Source of the DNA: Clarkia xantiana subsp. parviflora
Lineage: Eukaryota > Streptophyta > Magnoliopsida > Myrtales > Onagraceae
Length of the DNA: 64,000 nt
Direction: 5' to 3'
NCBI GenBank assembly: GCA_036873135.1
Contig: JAPTYO010000017.1
Location: 11,718,001 to 11,782,000, forward strand
Below the pieces are notes generated by a model, which was not told where the DNA came from, ran no database searches, and saw only the letters and a list, made by a program, of their open reading frames with translations. Both the position numbers and the translations under genes were made by a program. Below, piece after piece: positions 43,838 through 55,159 of this stretch (the first letter of the stretch is position 1; every line of letters starts with the position of its first letter).

Positions 43838-46591
43838 ATGTCTGGTAAGGACTTTCTTCTATGTTTTCGTGATTTACTTGCTGTTTTTTTCTCCTTTTCT
43901 CAAATCTTCTTGTTTGCAACCGTTTTAGACGAAGCTAGTTCTGAGGCTAGGACTCCTTTCACTTTCGAATTTGCTGTCAATGAGATTTCTGAGGCTTCAT
44001 ATGAGGTTGCCCTTAGAGAAGGGTGTATTACCTCGGATTGGGAACCTCGTTTCCCATATGAGTCTCAGCCTGCTGTCAGTAGGAAGCACATCGTTACGCA
44101 TCCTCGGGCAGGGGAAGTGTTCGTCTCCGCCGGACAAATAAGCGCGGGGATTCGGTTCCCCTTCTGCGGAAATTTGGTGGAGATGTGCAACTTCTACCAA
44201 ACGCACCCTTGTACCTTCTCTCCACACGCCATCCGCGTGTGGAATGCCTTTCAACTCCTATGCCACCGTCAGCAGTGGACGTACAGTCTACTACTTTTCC
44301 GCACATTCTACGGCATGAAGTGCAACAAAGCTGGTGTCTGCTCCTTTACCCCCCGACTCCCCAAGTGGACAAAGGAGCAACTTTCACGTTTCGGCTGGGA
44401 TAGCGAAACTTGGAAGTTCCACAAAGATCGGGTGCTGATTCGCGAGTCGGGGTCTGACAACAGCGGATGGAAGAAGTACTACTTCTTCGTCCAACACAGC
44501 TCTGTCCCGTGGCCTCAGTGGGAGGTCGAGGCGGACCCTGCCCCCAAGCTCCTAGACTATGCTGAGGATGACCTCAACACTCTCCAAATGGTTCAGCTCT
44601 ACCGTTGGGGAGACAACTTCATACCCCTCGACGCCAACAAGCTCCAGGAGAAGGACTTGATTACTATCGGAGTCCGACTCCTTGACTCTGTTTCCAAAGA
44701 TTTGGTCATCTGGGTAATACTTCTAACCATCTTGTCTTTTACTTTTGCAGCCAAGAAGGCTTCTCTGCTGACTCATCTCATTATGAAGCAGGGCGAGACT
44801 GATGCCGTCCAGAGTGGCTCCAAGCGGAAGCGAAAGTTGGTGAAGAAAGGTGCTTCCTCTTCCACTCCTCTGTCTGCTGCTCCTCCAACCGAAGAGCAGG
44901 TCGGGGCCAAGAAGGCCAGGAGGGAGGAGATAGATCGGGCCTTCGGGGCCACTACCGTCGAGGAAGGTAAGCGCGTTCGTCGTGCAATTAAAAGATATAA
45001 GAAATTAGTTCCCAAGGAGTTTATCCCCGCTGATCGGGAGTCGCGGGTTCGGGAAATTAAATACATCCTTCAAGGAGAAGTCCCTCGCGTTCTCAAAGCG
45101 GGATATTACAACTTCTTAGGGAAAGACCAGCATGTCGAACGTCAAATTCTCTGGTGTCCTGGCGGAATTCTTCCTGACTATGTTCGTCCTGCCACCGCAG
45201 GTCCATCGGAGACTCCTGCTCCGACGGAGGCTGTCACTCCAGCGGAGACTACGGCTCCGCAAGAACTGATGCTGGAGGATGCCCCGGCGGATGCTCAGTT
45301 CCGTCGGGTGACTGATTTGGAGGCCTCTCCTTCTGTCGAAGAGCCTGACGAGGGGGGCCTGCTTCCCCGCGGAAGGTCGGGGCCAAGGAGCATGAGGCCC
45401 GCCGTGAGGGACGTGTCCCGGTGTCCTCCTCCTGCTTTCCGCACTCCTACTCCCGAGCCTCCTCCGACCGAGGTAGCTCCTCCCACCGATGATGCCGAGG
45501 TTATCCTTCGTCTTCCGATGGATGATGTTTACAAAATTTACACCCCCGACCAGGCGACGGTTCCCTGGCGTCCGATCGAATCCCTCCACGGGTTTTCGAT
45601 CCGACGGGATAATCTTCAGCCTGACTTGGCCCTGCATCTGCTGGCAGGGTCAATTCCTCCCGCTTTGAGACTGCCGCTTTGCTTGTCGCGGGAGGACATC
45701 GAAGAGGAGTTCTGCGCTATGGCCGTCCGTCGGATGGAGGTAATACTTTACCTTTGTTTGTTTTCTTCCTTATCTCTGCTTTCGACCATCGAATTCTAAT
45801 CTTTTTCCTCTTCGCCTTAGGAAACTGCGGACCAGCAGCGTTGTTTCGCCATCGCCTTGGCTCTGAAGAGTGCTTTGGAGGAGGCTGAAGCTAAGTCGGA
45901 CCCTGATGCATTGGCAAAGCTTCGGGTGGAGCTCGACGAGGCAGTGGCGGCCAAGAACAAGATGGCCAAGGAGAAAACTCTCCTTGACGAGATGACTTCG
46001 GGCCTGCTCAAGAAGGTTCACGATCATGAGGCTGTCATACGTCGGGAGCGGAAGATGGTCCAGGTGGAGCAGCAGCGGAATGAGGCGGAGAAGAAACAGC
46101 TCATTCACGAGAAGGACGTCTTCGCGGATCTTCTCGAGGAGGCCAAGACGAGGTTTGAGGCGGAGAGGGTTGAGTTCTCTGCCAAGCTGGCTGAGGCAAA
46201 GGCTCAAGGCCTCGAGGAGGGCCGCCTGCAGGGCCGCGAGGAAGGTCTCCAGCAAGGTCGTGAGGAGGGCCGCCTACAGGGCCGCGGGGAGTATCGGAAC
46301 TCTGAAGAATTCAAGGTGGCTGCTGTAGAGTTCTGCAAGTCCGAGGTGGAGGATGTTTTGTACAACGCTGTCGAAGAACTCTACACAGCCTACGCGGATT
46401 CCATTGACTTCACGAAGTCCGAGACTCTTGCCCCCGTCGCGGAGAAGTACTTCAACCTCCCCGCGGAGAGTGAAGAGGCCGCTACCGTGGACCCGACTCC
46501 GCCAGCTGCGGAGCCTTCTGCCCAGGCCCCTCCGAACCTTGCTCCCTCCGATGCTGCTGAGGATCCATCTTCCAACAAGGACCAAGTCTAA
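43838..46591 (+). CDS. Element C antisense gene (Transposase_28-like), apparently intact
   Basis: Exon 1 is 43838-43844 (ATGTCTG). Intron 1, 43845-43928 (GTAAGG to TTTTAG), is 84 bp. Exon 2/3 is 43929-45739, open throughout. Intron 3, 45740-45820, runs from GTAATA to CCTTAG. The last exon is 45821-46591 (stop TAA). Within exon 2/3 a GT...CAG pair at 44714-44750 looks like an intron but is only 37 bp and would shift the frame, so I leave it unspliced. Protein: a conserved N-terminal block with ISAGIRFPFCGNLVEMCNFY and FSPHAIRVWNAFQ, a basic KRKRKLVKKG region, a Pro/Glu-rich linker, and a C-terminal coiled coil (LAKLRVELDEAVAAKNKMAK). Resembles the Pfam putative gypsy-type transposon proteins; role unknown. 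Confidence 0.75.
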
Positions 46592-46799
46592 TGTTACATC
46601 TTTTTAGTCCTTGTAGTCTTTCTCCTTCGTTTTTGTATCAGAACTCCTAGGCCTTCGAGCCTTTATGTAAGGAATTTCTTTCATCTATTTTAGTCTCGAT
46701 AATCGTTTGCGCTTATCTAAAGCGTCTTTAAGTTCGTTACTCAGAACGTTCTGATGCATCATTTGAGATGACTTCATACGTCCCTCCGACGCTTTACTC

Positions 46800-48170
46800 G
46801 GGACTTTACCATTTAAGGTTTCTCGTCCAATCGGGACTTCACCACTTAAGGTTTCTTGTCCAATCGGGACTTCACCACTTAAGGTTTCTTGTCCAATCGG
46901 GACTTCACCACTTAAGGTTTCTCGTTCAATCGGGACTTCACCACTTAAGGTTTCTTGTCCAATCGGGACTTCACCACTTAAGGTTTCTCGTCCAATCGTA
47001 CATCATTAAGATGATTTTGTCGTACCCTTTGAGGCTTTTATCGCGTCTTTTCAGACGAATTTACGCGGACCTGTTAAGGCTTTTTCATACCCGTTAAGGC
47101 TTTTGGCCGCGTCATATAGACGACTTACGCGGACCTGTTAAGGCTTTTTCATACCCGTTAAGGCTTTTGGCCGCGTCATATAGACGACTTACGCGGACCC
47201 ATCAGGGCCTTTTCATACCCGTTAAGGCTTTTAGCCGCGTCATATAGACGACTTACGCGGACCCATCAGGGCCTTTTCATACCTAGGCTTTTGGTTGCAT
47301 CATATAGACGACTTACATGTACCCCGTAGGGCTTTTGTCCATACCTGTTAAGGCTTTTGGCCGCATCATATAGACGACTTACGCATACCTCGGAAGGCTT
47401 TTATCGTACCTCGGAAGGCTTTTGTCGCGTCCTTCAGGACGTCTTACTAATAGTTAGAATAAATCTAAAAACAATTTGATCGGAAGCAACTTCTTTTATT
47501 AATAACTCAAAGCTTTGCTTACATCAGATTGATAGACAATCTTGCGCCATTCGCGGCGACTTAATATCAAACATGATACTTCTTCAAGTGTTCGCCACTG
47601 AAGGAATGCTTCAACGTCTTGCCATCAAGGTCCTCTAGCTTGTATGCATTGGGTGCTGGCATCCCTACGATCGGGACTTCACCACTTAAGGTTTCTCGTT
47701 CAATCGGGACTTCACCACTTAAGGTTTCTTGTCCAATCGGGACTTCACCACTTAAGGTTTCTCGTCCAATCGTACATCATTAAGATGATTTTGTCGTACC
47801 CTTTGAGGCTTTTATCGCGTCTTTTCAGACGAATTTACGCGGACCTGTTAAGGCTTTTTCATACCCGTTAAGGCTTTTGGCCGCGTCATATAGACGACTT
47901 ACGCGGACCTGTTAAGGCTTTTTCATACCCGTTAAGGCTTTTGGCCGCGTCATATAGACGACTTACGCGCCCAGGGCCTTTTCATACCTAGGCTTTTGGT
48001 TGCATCATATAGACGACTTACATGTACCCCGTAGGGCTTTTGTCCATACCTGTTAAGGCTTTTGGCCGCATCATATAGACGACTTACGCATACCTCGGAA
48101 GGCTTTTATCGTACCTCGGAAGGCTTTTGTCGCGTCCTTCAGGACGTCTTACTAACAGTTAGAATAAATC
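46800..48170 (+). repeat. Element C tandem-repeat tract
   Basis: Six copies of a 33-bp unit (GGGACTTCACCACTTAAGGTTTCT...) at about 46800-46998, then three or four copies of a unit of about 60 bp containing TTTTGGCCGCGTCATATAGACGACTTACG to about 47300, then shorter AAGGCTTTT units. A second round of the same series begins at about 47670 with three 33-bp units. Homologous but shorter repeats lie at 17478-17920 in element B. These give long frames of repeated SGLHHLRFLVQ that are not genes. Confidence 0.85.
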
Positions 48171-48375
48171 TAAAAACAATTTGATCGGAAGCAACTTCTT
48201 TTATTAATAACTCAAAGCTTTGCTTACATCAGATTGATAGACAATCTTGCGCCATTCGCGGCGACTTAATATCAAACATGATACTTCTTCAAGTGTTCGC
48301 CACTGAAGGAATGCTTCAACGTCTTGCCATCAAGGTCCTCTAGCTTGTATGCATTGGGTGCTGGCATCCCTACGA
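47000..48375 (-). repeat. 705-bp internal tandem duplication in element C spanning the integrase end
   Basis: The block ending with the integrase C-terminus (HSFSGEHLKKYHV stop, about 47580-47670) recurs 705 bp further on at 48272-48375, where it is joined to the rest of integrase. In the first copy the integrase sequence is cut after CCCTACGATC and continues directly into the 33-bp repeats. The second copy lacks about 35 bp (around 47960). This is an internal duplication after element assembly. Confidence 0.8.
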
Positions 48376-51300
48376 TCTTGTAAGGTCCCTCCCATTTCGG
48401 TGATAGCTTGTTGATCCGATCTTGATGAATGAACTCGTTCCTCCGCCAGACAAGTTCTCCAACGAAGAACTGTCGGGACTTGACACGCCGATTGTAATAT
48501 CGGGCTGTTGCCAGACGCATCCGCGCCTGGACTTAATCAACCTTCCATCTTTTCTCCTCAAGTAAGTTTAAGTCTAGACGTCCCATTTCCTCGCTTGTCA
48601 GAGGTTCGTAGTATTTCGCGCGATGGGACGCCACTGCTATCTCCACGGGAGCAACTGCCTCCGTGCCATAGACCAGGCCAAACGGAGTTTCCCCCGTCGA
48701 TTGCTTGGGTGTTGTTCTAACAGCCCACAGCACGTTCTCGAGCTCATCCAGCCAATGGCCCTGCAAGGCGTAGACTCTCTTCTTCAAGCCATCCATCACG
48801 ATCTTGTTGGCTGATTCTACTTGGCCATTGGTTTGAGCGTGGCGGACTGAAGCGATCCGATGCTCAATGTTTAATTCCTCCAGGTACTCCTTCAACTGAG
48901 CCCCATTGAATGGAGGGCCGTTGTCGCTGATCAACACTCGAGGAACCCCGTACCGGGATATGATCTGGGTTTGAAGGAACTTGAGGATCTGCTGCCCCGT
49001 TGTCTTGGCCAATGCTTTAGCCTCTATCCACTTTGAGAAGTAATCGATGGCCACGAGCAAATACTTGCACCGACCTTTCGCTTGGGGAAGAGGTCCCACC
49101 AAGTCAATCCCCCATTGCGCGAAGGGCCATGCACTCCTGATGGGCATTAAGTCCACGGCGGGAGCCACGATATTCGGAGCGTACCTCTGGCATGCATCAC
49201 AGGATTGGACCATTGCTTTCGCCTCCTTGTTCATCGAAGGCCAATAGTAGCCCAAGTTCAACGCCTTCCTCACTAGAGATCGGGCCCCTTCATGACAGGC
49301 CGCGACTCCCTCGTGTAGCTCCCTCAGGATCCGATTCGTGTCAGGTTCCGCTACGCATTTTAGAAAAGGCTTTACGTACCCTTTTTTGTATAACTGGTTA
49401 TCCACCATCGCGTAGTTGTCCGCAATCCGACGCAACCTGACAGCTACCACCTTGTCATCGGGGAGTGCCCCCATAGTCAGGTACGTGACCATCGGGGTCA
49501 TCCAAGTGGGCTTCTCTTCTTCCTCTGATCCTGTCTCAATAGCGCAGATCTCTGCCGGATCAATGTTTGAGATAATCACTTTCTCTAGGAAGTGCACCTT
49601 CCGATTCTCCTCGGGGGCCACTCCCAGGGCAAACTTGCTTAAGGCGTCTGCTTCCGCGTTTTCTTCCCTCGGGATCGCCTCGATATCGAAGCTTTTGAAG
49701 CTTTCCTTCAAAGTCTGCACTTCGTGCAAATACTTCTTCATTGTCGGGCTCCTGGTTTCATAGTTCCCCTGGACCTGATTTACGACCAAGCTGGCGTCGC
49801 ACTTTACTTTCAGATGATCGACTCCCGTACCCTTGGCAATTTTGAGGCCTGTGATAAGAGCCTCATATTCCGCTTCATTGTTGGTGGCCTTAAACGTCAA
49901 GGCCAAGGCATATCGCAGGGGCTCGCCTCCACCGGGCGGTATCAGTACGAATCCTGCCCCCGAGCCTTCTACACTCGATGAACCATCAGTGTACATCTCC
50001 CAGGTATTCTCCTCATTTGGCTGTTCTGGCTGTTCTGTTATCGGGGCTTGTTCTGCTATCGGGACCTCCTCCATGGTTGCCCCCTCTGCGGGACCCATTA
50101 CTTCCAGATCGGGTGCCGTAGACTCAGCTATAAAATCTGCCAATGCCTGGCCCTTAATAGTGGTTCTCGGAGCGAAATGAATACGGAACTCTGTCAGCTC
50201 GATGGCCCATTTCACCAGTCTCCCCGACGCCTCCGGTCGGTTCAAAAAGTGCTTCAGGGGCTGATTAGTCAATACCGTGACTTCATGGGCATGGAAGTAA
50301 GGTCGTAGCTTTCGAGCGGCAATAATCAACGCAAAGAGATACTTCTCAATAGCGGGATAATTTATTTCAGACTTGGCAAACGCCTTGCTTACATTATAGA
50401 TAGGCACTTGGTTGCCCTTGACAATCTTAATCAAAACAGAACTAACAGCAACATCAGAAACAACCAAATAGAGATAAAGCGGCTCGCCTGGAACTGGTTT
50501 TGCCAACGGCGGAAGGGTACGGAGGTGCTGCTTGAGTGCCTGGAATGCCTCCTCGCACTTGTCGGACCATTCGAACTTCTTGTGGGCCCTCAGCACATCA
50601 AAAAATGGCATGGCTCGGTCACTCGCCTTGGATAGGAAGTGATTCATCGCGGCCAACCGGCCATTCAGCACTTGAACCTCCCGATGAGTCTTCGGAGACT
50701 GCATCTCCTCGATTGCTCGCAGCTTCTCAGGATTCACCTCGATTCCTCTCTGGCTCACCATGAACCCTAGGAACTTTCCCGAGTTCACCCCGAAAGCACA
50801 CTTGTCCGGGTTCAACCGAACCTGATGGAACTTCATCCGCTCAAAGGCCGCCGCCAAGTTCTGGACATGGTCTCCTGCTTGTCGGGACTTCACCAGCATG
50901 TCATCCACATACGCCTCCATGGTTTTCCCCAGCATGTCTCCGAACAACTTGTTCACCATCCGCTGGTAAGTTGCTCCGGCATTGATCAATCTGAAGGGCA
51001 TTACGTCGTAGTGGTAGACGTCACTGTCAGCGTAAAAAGCTGTGTGGGGGGCATCCTCCTTCGCCATCTTGATCTGGTTGTACCTGGAATAGGCATCCAT
51101 GAAGCTCAGCAGTTCATGTCCCGATGTGGCATCCACCAATTGGTCAATCCTCGGAAGTGGGTAGCAGTCCTTTGGGCAAGCCTTGTTCAAGTCGCGGAAA
51201 TCGACACACATCCGCCACTTCCCGTTACTCTTTCGCACCAGGACTGGGTTAGCAACCCAAGTCTGGAATCGGAGCTCCTTGATAAATCCAGCGTCAAGCA

Positions 51301-51937
51301 GTCTGCCTACCTCTTGCTGGATCGCGATCCTCTTGTCCGCGCCCATCGGACGCCTTCTCTGCGCGATGGGTTTGATCGCGGGGTCTATCTTCAACTCGTG
51401 TACTATCACGTCGGGGCTGATTTCTGGCATATCACTCGGGGACCAGGCGAACAGCTCCTTAAACTCCTTCAGGAGCTCGATCAACTCTCGGGCTCTTTCC
51501 TCCGACAAAGCAGACCCGATCTTCACCTTCCTCTGAGGCCCATCAATCTCGACCTCCTTCAGATCCTCCATGGGGGCGGGACGCCCATACTCCTCTCGAG
51601 GATCGGCATCAGTCTGAAGGACAGTCATGGCTTCCCTCCTTCTCCTTCGGGTAGCGTTAACATAGCATTTTCGCGACGCCACTTGGTCACCCTTGACTTC
51701 TCCGACTCCGTTGTGAGTCGGGAACTTCATCTTCTGGTGGACCGTCGAGGCGACTGCCATGAGAGGGTTGATAGTGGTCCTCCCGATAATAGCGTTGTAT
51801 GCCCCCGCAGACTCCACTACGACAAAATCTATGTTTCGTTTCTCCACCTTCCAGCCACTACCAAACTCCACCGGTAAGGTAATCATTCCCAGCGGGTAAG
51901 AAGTGGAACCAGAATCCCACCATCGGGAAGTCCACAT
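48272..51937 (-). pseudogene. Element C pol: reverse transcriptase, two RNase H domains, integrase
   Basis: Open for about 1130 codons from the end of protease to a TAA at 48533-48535 that replaces a Glu codon; the last 80 residues (48532-48272) are in the same frame after it. Domains in order: protease tail; reverse transcriptase with FMDAYSRYNQI and YVDDMLVK; RNase H with the EFRIHFAPRTTIKGQALADFIAE segment that B lacks; archaeal-type RNase H (WEMYTDGSSS, NNEAEYEALITGL, AEADALSKFA); integrase with HEGVAACHEGA...SCDACQRYAP, GIDLVGPLP, ISDNGPPFNG and QVESANK. The natural end is KKYHV. It is the best-preserved pol in the window; only the late nonsense codon separates the integrase tail. Confidence 0.9.
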
Positions 51938-53939
51938 GTGTGAGGTCCTTTTTTGTCTTTCCCATGGCTTCCAGAGCGTCCATGAAAAGAATGTCGGAGG
52001 AACTCCCTCCGTCTATCAGGATCCGCTTCATCTCGAATCCGTCCACGTCCAGGGTCACGACCAAGGCGTCGTCGTGAGGGCTCTCCACGCCTGCTAGATC
52101 TTCCGCCGAGAAAGAAAACACCATTTCCTCCTTCAGGGTCCACGACCGGGACCTTTTGCCTAGCACCACCGCGGCAGATATGCATGAAGCGTAGTTTTCC
52201 CGAGAAGCAGAGGTATCAACTCCCGCCGCCATTCCTCCGTGGATGACGTTGATAGTTCATCGCCTCTCCTTACGGGCACCTGAACCTGAAACTTCTTGCT
52301 CAACCTTCTTCTTCTTCGGGGATCGGTCACGGGACTTGGAACGGGATCGTGACCGACTTCTGGAACGGGATCGGCACCGTCCCCTTCCGACGAACTCTTT
52401 TAGCTTCCCCTTCTGGATCAGTTTCTCAATTTCCTTCTTCAGCTCCCGATAGTTTTCGGTGTCGTGACCATTGGCTCGATGGTATCGACAGTAACGGTCA
52501 GGGCGGCCTCCTAGGAATTCTCCTTCCTTCATCGGGGGGTATCGAGCAAGACCTTGCCGATCCATCACAGCTAGCACGGAGGTCATCGAGCTGTTGATGG
52601 GGATGCTACGACCTTCGCGGTTATCCTTCTTCGGAGGACGCCTGTCCTCCCTTCTTTCGGGGCGACCACGGTTCTTACTCCCTTCCGACTTGTCGCTCCC
52701 TTTGCTATCATCCGACAGCTTGGACGATGGCTTTCCTCTTCCCGATTTCGGAGGGTCAAGCTCTCCGGCAGCAATCTTCGACTCCTGGACGTCGATTTGC
52801 TGTTTCACCCTCGCTTGCAGGGCCTCCATACTCCACATACCCTTTGCGGCTACACTGTGCATCAGGTCGGAACCGTACGGAGCGCTCAAGTTCCGCAGGA
52901 AAGTACGGATGGTCTCACCCTCCGAGATTTCTTCATCAATCTCCGCAGCACTAGCAGTGAACCGCTGATAGTAGTATGCCAACGATTCATCGGGTCTCTG
53001 CACCACCTGGGTCAGGGACCTTACACTCTTCAGGAGACGCCTTCGACATTGGTACTGCTTGATGAATCGGCCCAGCAGGTGATGCTTCCTGGTGGTAGAC
53101 TGAAGAACCAAGTCATGGCCCTTTCTCCCAAGGTTATCGGGAACAATGAGCATATGAGGTCATCGTTCGAAGTCCTACCCATACAGGCCTGGACATGCCT
53201 CTGAACATGGCGAACTGGGTCCCCCTCACCATCGTACTCCTTGATGGTCGGAATACCTAGCCCGGGCGGGGCTACGGTATCTATCAGCCGCGGAATGAAA
53301 GGATGGCTGGACCGATCCCTTAGTTCCGATGTCATCTGCTTTTGATCGCCCATGCAGATACTGACGATCTTCACCACCTGATCGGGGGTGATGGGGCCAT
53401 TCAGGGGAATGGTCCTGTTTTGCATTGGTCCGGGGCCGTCGACCACGAACTTCTCCAGGTGCATTGGTTCTTTACCCTTGCCTCTGGGCGGAACCTCCTG
53501 AACCTCTTGTTCTTCTGGGACCACCCTCGGAAAGGATGGCGGTAATTCTTCTCGCGGAGGCAACTCCTCCGCTCTCCTGGCGGCCTCTCTCTTGTCCAGC
53601 AAGGCCTCCATGGCAGCCAAGAACATGGGCATAGCATCTGCTACTGCCTTGGACAACTCCGAGTTCGAAGACGACCCTTCTTCCCTTCGCGGGACTCTTT
53701 CTCCTCCATGGCCCACCGGGTTTGGGGGAGCCTCATCTTCCTCCCTACGCGAGATATCCTACCTGTTCATCTCCGTGTCTCGGACTGAGACCTCATAACC
53801 ATCACCCTGCCCCCCTGTCTGGGAAAGAGCGGGGTTCTCACCTTGTTCAGCAACACGTTCTGGCAACTGGGAATTCATGGTTCCTGCGGGACGGGAACTG
53901 CCAGCCTGAACTTGCTTCTTCTTGCCACCACCGGCCATT
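51858..53939 (-). pseudogene. Element C gag and protease (several breaks)
   Basis: Starts at ATG 53939 (MAGGGKKKQVQAGSS). A TAG at 53758-53760 interrupts the N-terminal part; then DAMPMFLAAMEALLDKREAA and the capsid region with IPTIKEYDGEGDPVRHVQRHV and LGERAMTWFFSLPPG. A 13-bp deletion near 53070 shifts the frame; capsid resumes as RFIKQYQCRRRLL. The zinc knuckle is YCRYHRANGHDTENY, so its last Cys has become Tyr. An Arg/Ser-rich tract follows, then a TGA at 52257-52259. Protease (DGGSSSDILF) is then frameshifted by a 2-bp loss near 51910. Confidence 0.9.
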
Positions 53940-53992
53940 GATCTGGTAGAAACTATTTTGACTTTTTGTTAGTTTCCCACAGACGGCGCCAA

Positions 53993-54725
53993 TGTTGGAT
54001 CACGGGCGAAGCTCCGTTGCGTCCTTGACGGAAAGCTTGGACTCCTGGGCTCCGCGTAATCCTGCAAAAGGGGATGACCTGGGTGGTGACCCAGAATCCC
54101 TCTCCGATGCTTAAATGAGTATACAATCAATGGGGTGACAGCAATATTCTAAGTGCGTATTAGAGAGTATATGTTTTCTGGGGTAACCTCCTCCTTTATA
54201 TAGAGGGAGGAGTTGCCCAGCTACCTGTGACCATACTTGGCCGTTGTACCCACGATTCCGTGTATCTCGGTTAGGATTCCATATATCTCGCCCCACGCTC
54301 CGCGTATCTTACCCGTACTCCGCGTATCTCGGGCACACCCTGCGTATCTCGGGGGATCTATCTTTATCTCTAATCGTCTCCCACTACTCTATCTAGTAGG
54401 CGGGTTTCTCGGTCTTTATCCTCTGATCACAAGTCCCGACTCCTGTCGGAGACTCCAGAGTTGTCTCATTCTAGATCACCACCCAGGACCTTCAGTCTCT
54501 ACAAGACAGGTCCAGCCTCTGCGGGGCTTTTATCATCGGGGCCTTTACTAAGGCATATCGGGGCCTACTCAGAGGCTTCTCATCGGGAGCATTCAGCTCA
54601 TACATCGGGACCGCTAAAGTCGGGACCCTTCGTGCTGGGCCTCTGGGCCTTCCAAGCTTTTCACGAGGCCCTACTCGCCGTCCATTGGCTATTAAGGGGG
54701 CTAACGATTACATCGGAACCCATCA
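53993..54725 (-). repeat. 5' LTR of element C
   Basis: 733 bp. On the minus strand it carries a TATA box (CTATATAAAGGAGG, about 54190-54205) and upstream repeats of the GAGATACGCGGAGTACGGG kind. Followed on the minus strand by the primer-binding site TTGGCGCCGTCTGTGGGAA (about 53974-53992). Confidence 0.95.
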
Positions 54726-55159
54726 TATATATATATATATATGTATATATAAAACTTGCATATTCAAGTCAACTATATTGTCATCCATTTAAGGTTTATT
54801 ATATTTTATTTTTAAGATTTTAGACAAAATTTACATATTCAAACACTAAATATATATGTAAGTATATCAATTGACTTGATGTAGTAAATATCGTTCCCCT
54901 GAATAGTGTACAAAGCATGAACCATTCTTATTTGATCTACTTGGACGGTTCTCCTGAATAGTACAAGGGCATGAACCATTCTTATTTGATATACTTGGAC
55001 GGCAAGGCAAGTAATCGTGTTAATGCAACTACACAAACTATTTGATTATACTAACAAGACACCTTGTAAGTGACTCAACTGATCTTGTAAACACAAGATG
55101 CACCATATCTCTTCTCTATATAGATAGACCACGAAAATCCAAAGAAACCACACTGATTT
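54726..55159. other. Flank between element C and a TRIM, with a short duplication
   Basis: A (TA)n stretch at 54726-54750 is the right half of the element C insertion site. At about 54895-55005 a unit of about 58 bp containing CATGAACCATTCTTATTTGAT and TACTTGGACGG occurs twice. No gene. Confidence 0.5.

Larger units (their letters stand above)
42464..54725 (-). mobile_element. LTR retrotransposon C (Ty3/gypsy, Tat/Retand type)
   Basis: 12,262 bp, flanked by TATAT duplications (42459-42463 and 54726-54730). LTRs: 727 bp (42464-43190, 3') and 733 bp (53993-54725, 5'), differing by about 9 substitutions and one 6-bp indel. Same primer-binding site and polypurine tract as B, and clearly similar LTR ends. 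Gag-pol runs on the minus strand, 53939-48272; the antisense gene runs on the plus strand, 43838-46591. Gag-pol carries a TAG, a 13-bp deletion, a TGA, a 2-bp deletion and a TAA, so it is not functional, though the 1134-residue pol frame is largely open. Confidence 0.95.

Noticed and set aside
44714..44750. Possible intron in the element C antisense gene
   Set aside because: Only 37 bp, below the usual plant minimum, and splicing it would break a frame that is otherwise open; B has a similar 38-bp pair with the same problem. Left unspliced but unresolved.
46768..47097. Frame with repeated SGLHHLRFLVQ units, looking like a repeat protein, and a regular 33-bp array resembling CRISPR
   Set aside because: The unit length is a multiple of three, so any frame stays open. 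There are no unique spacers, and this is a plant retrotransposon tract.
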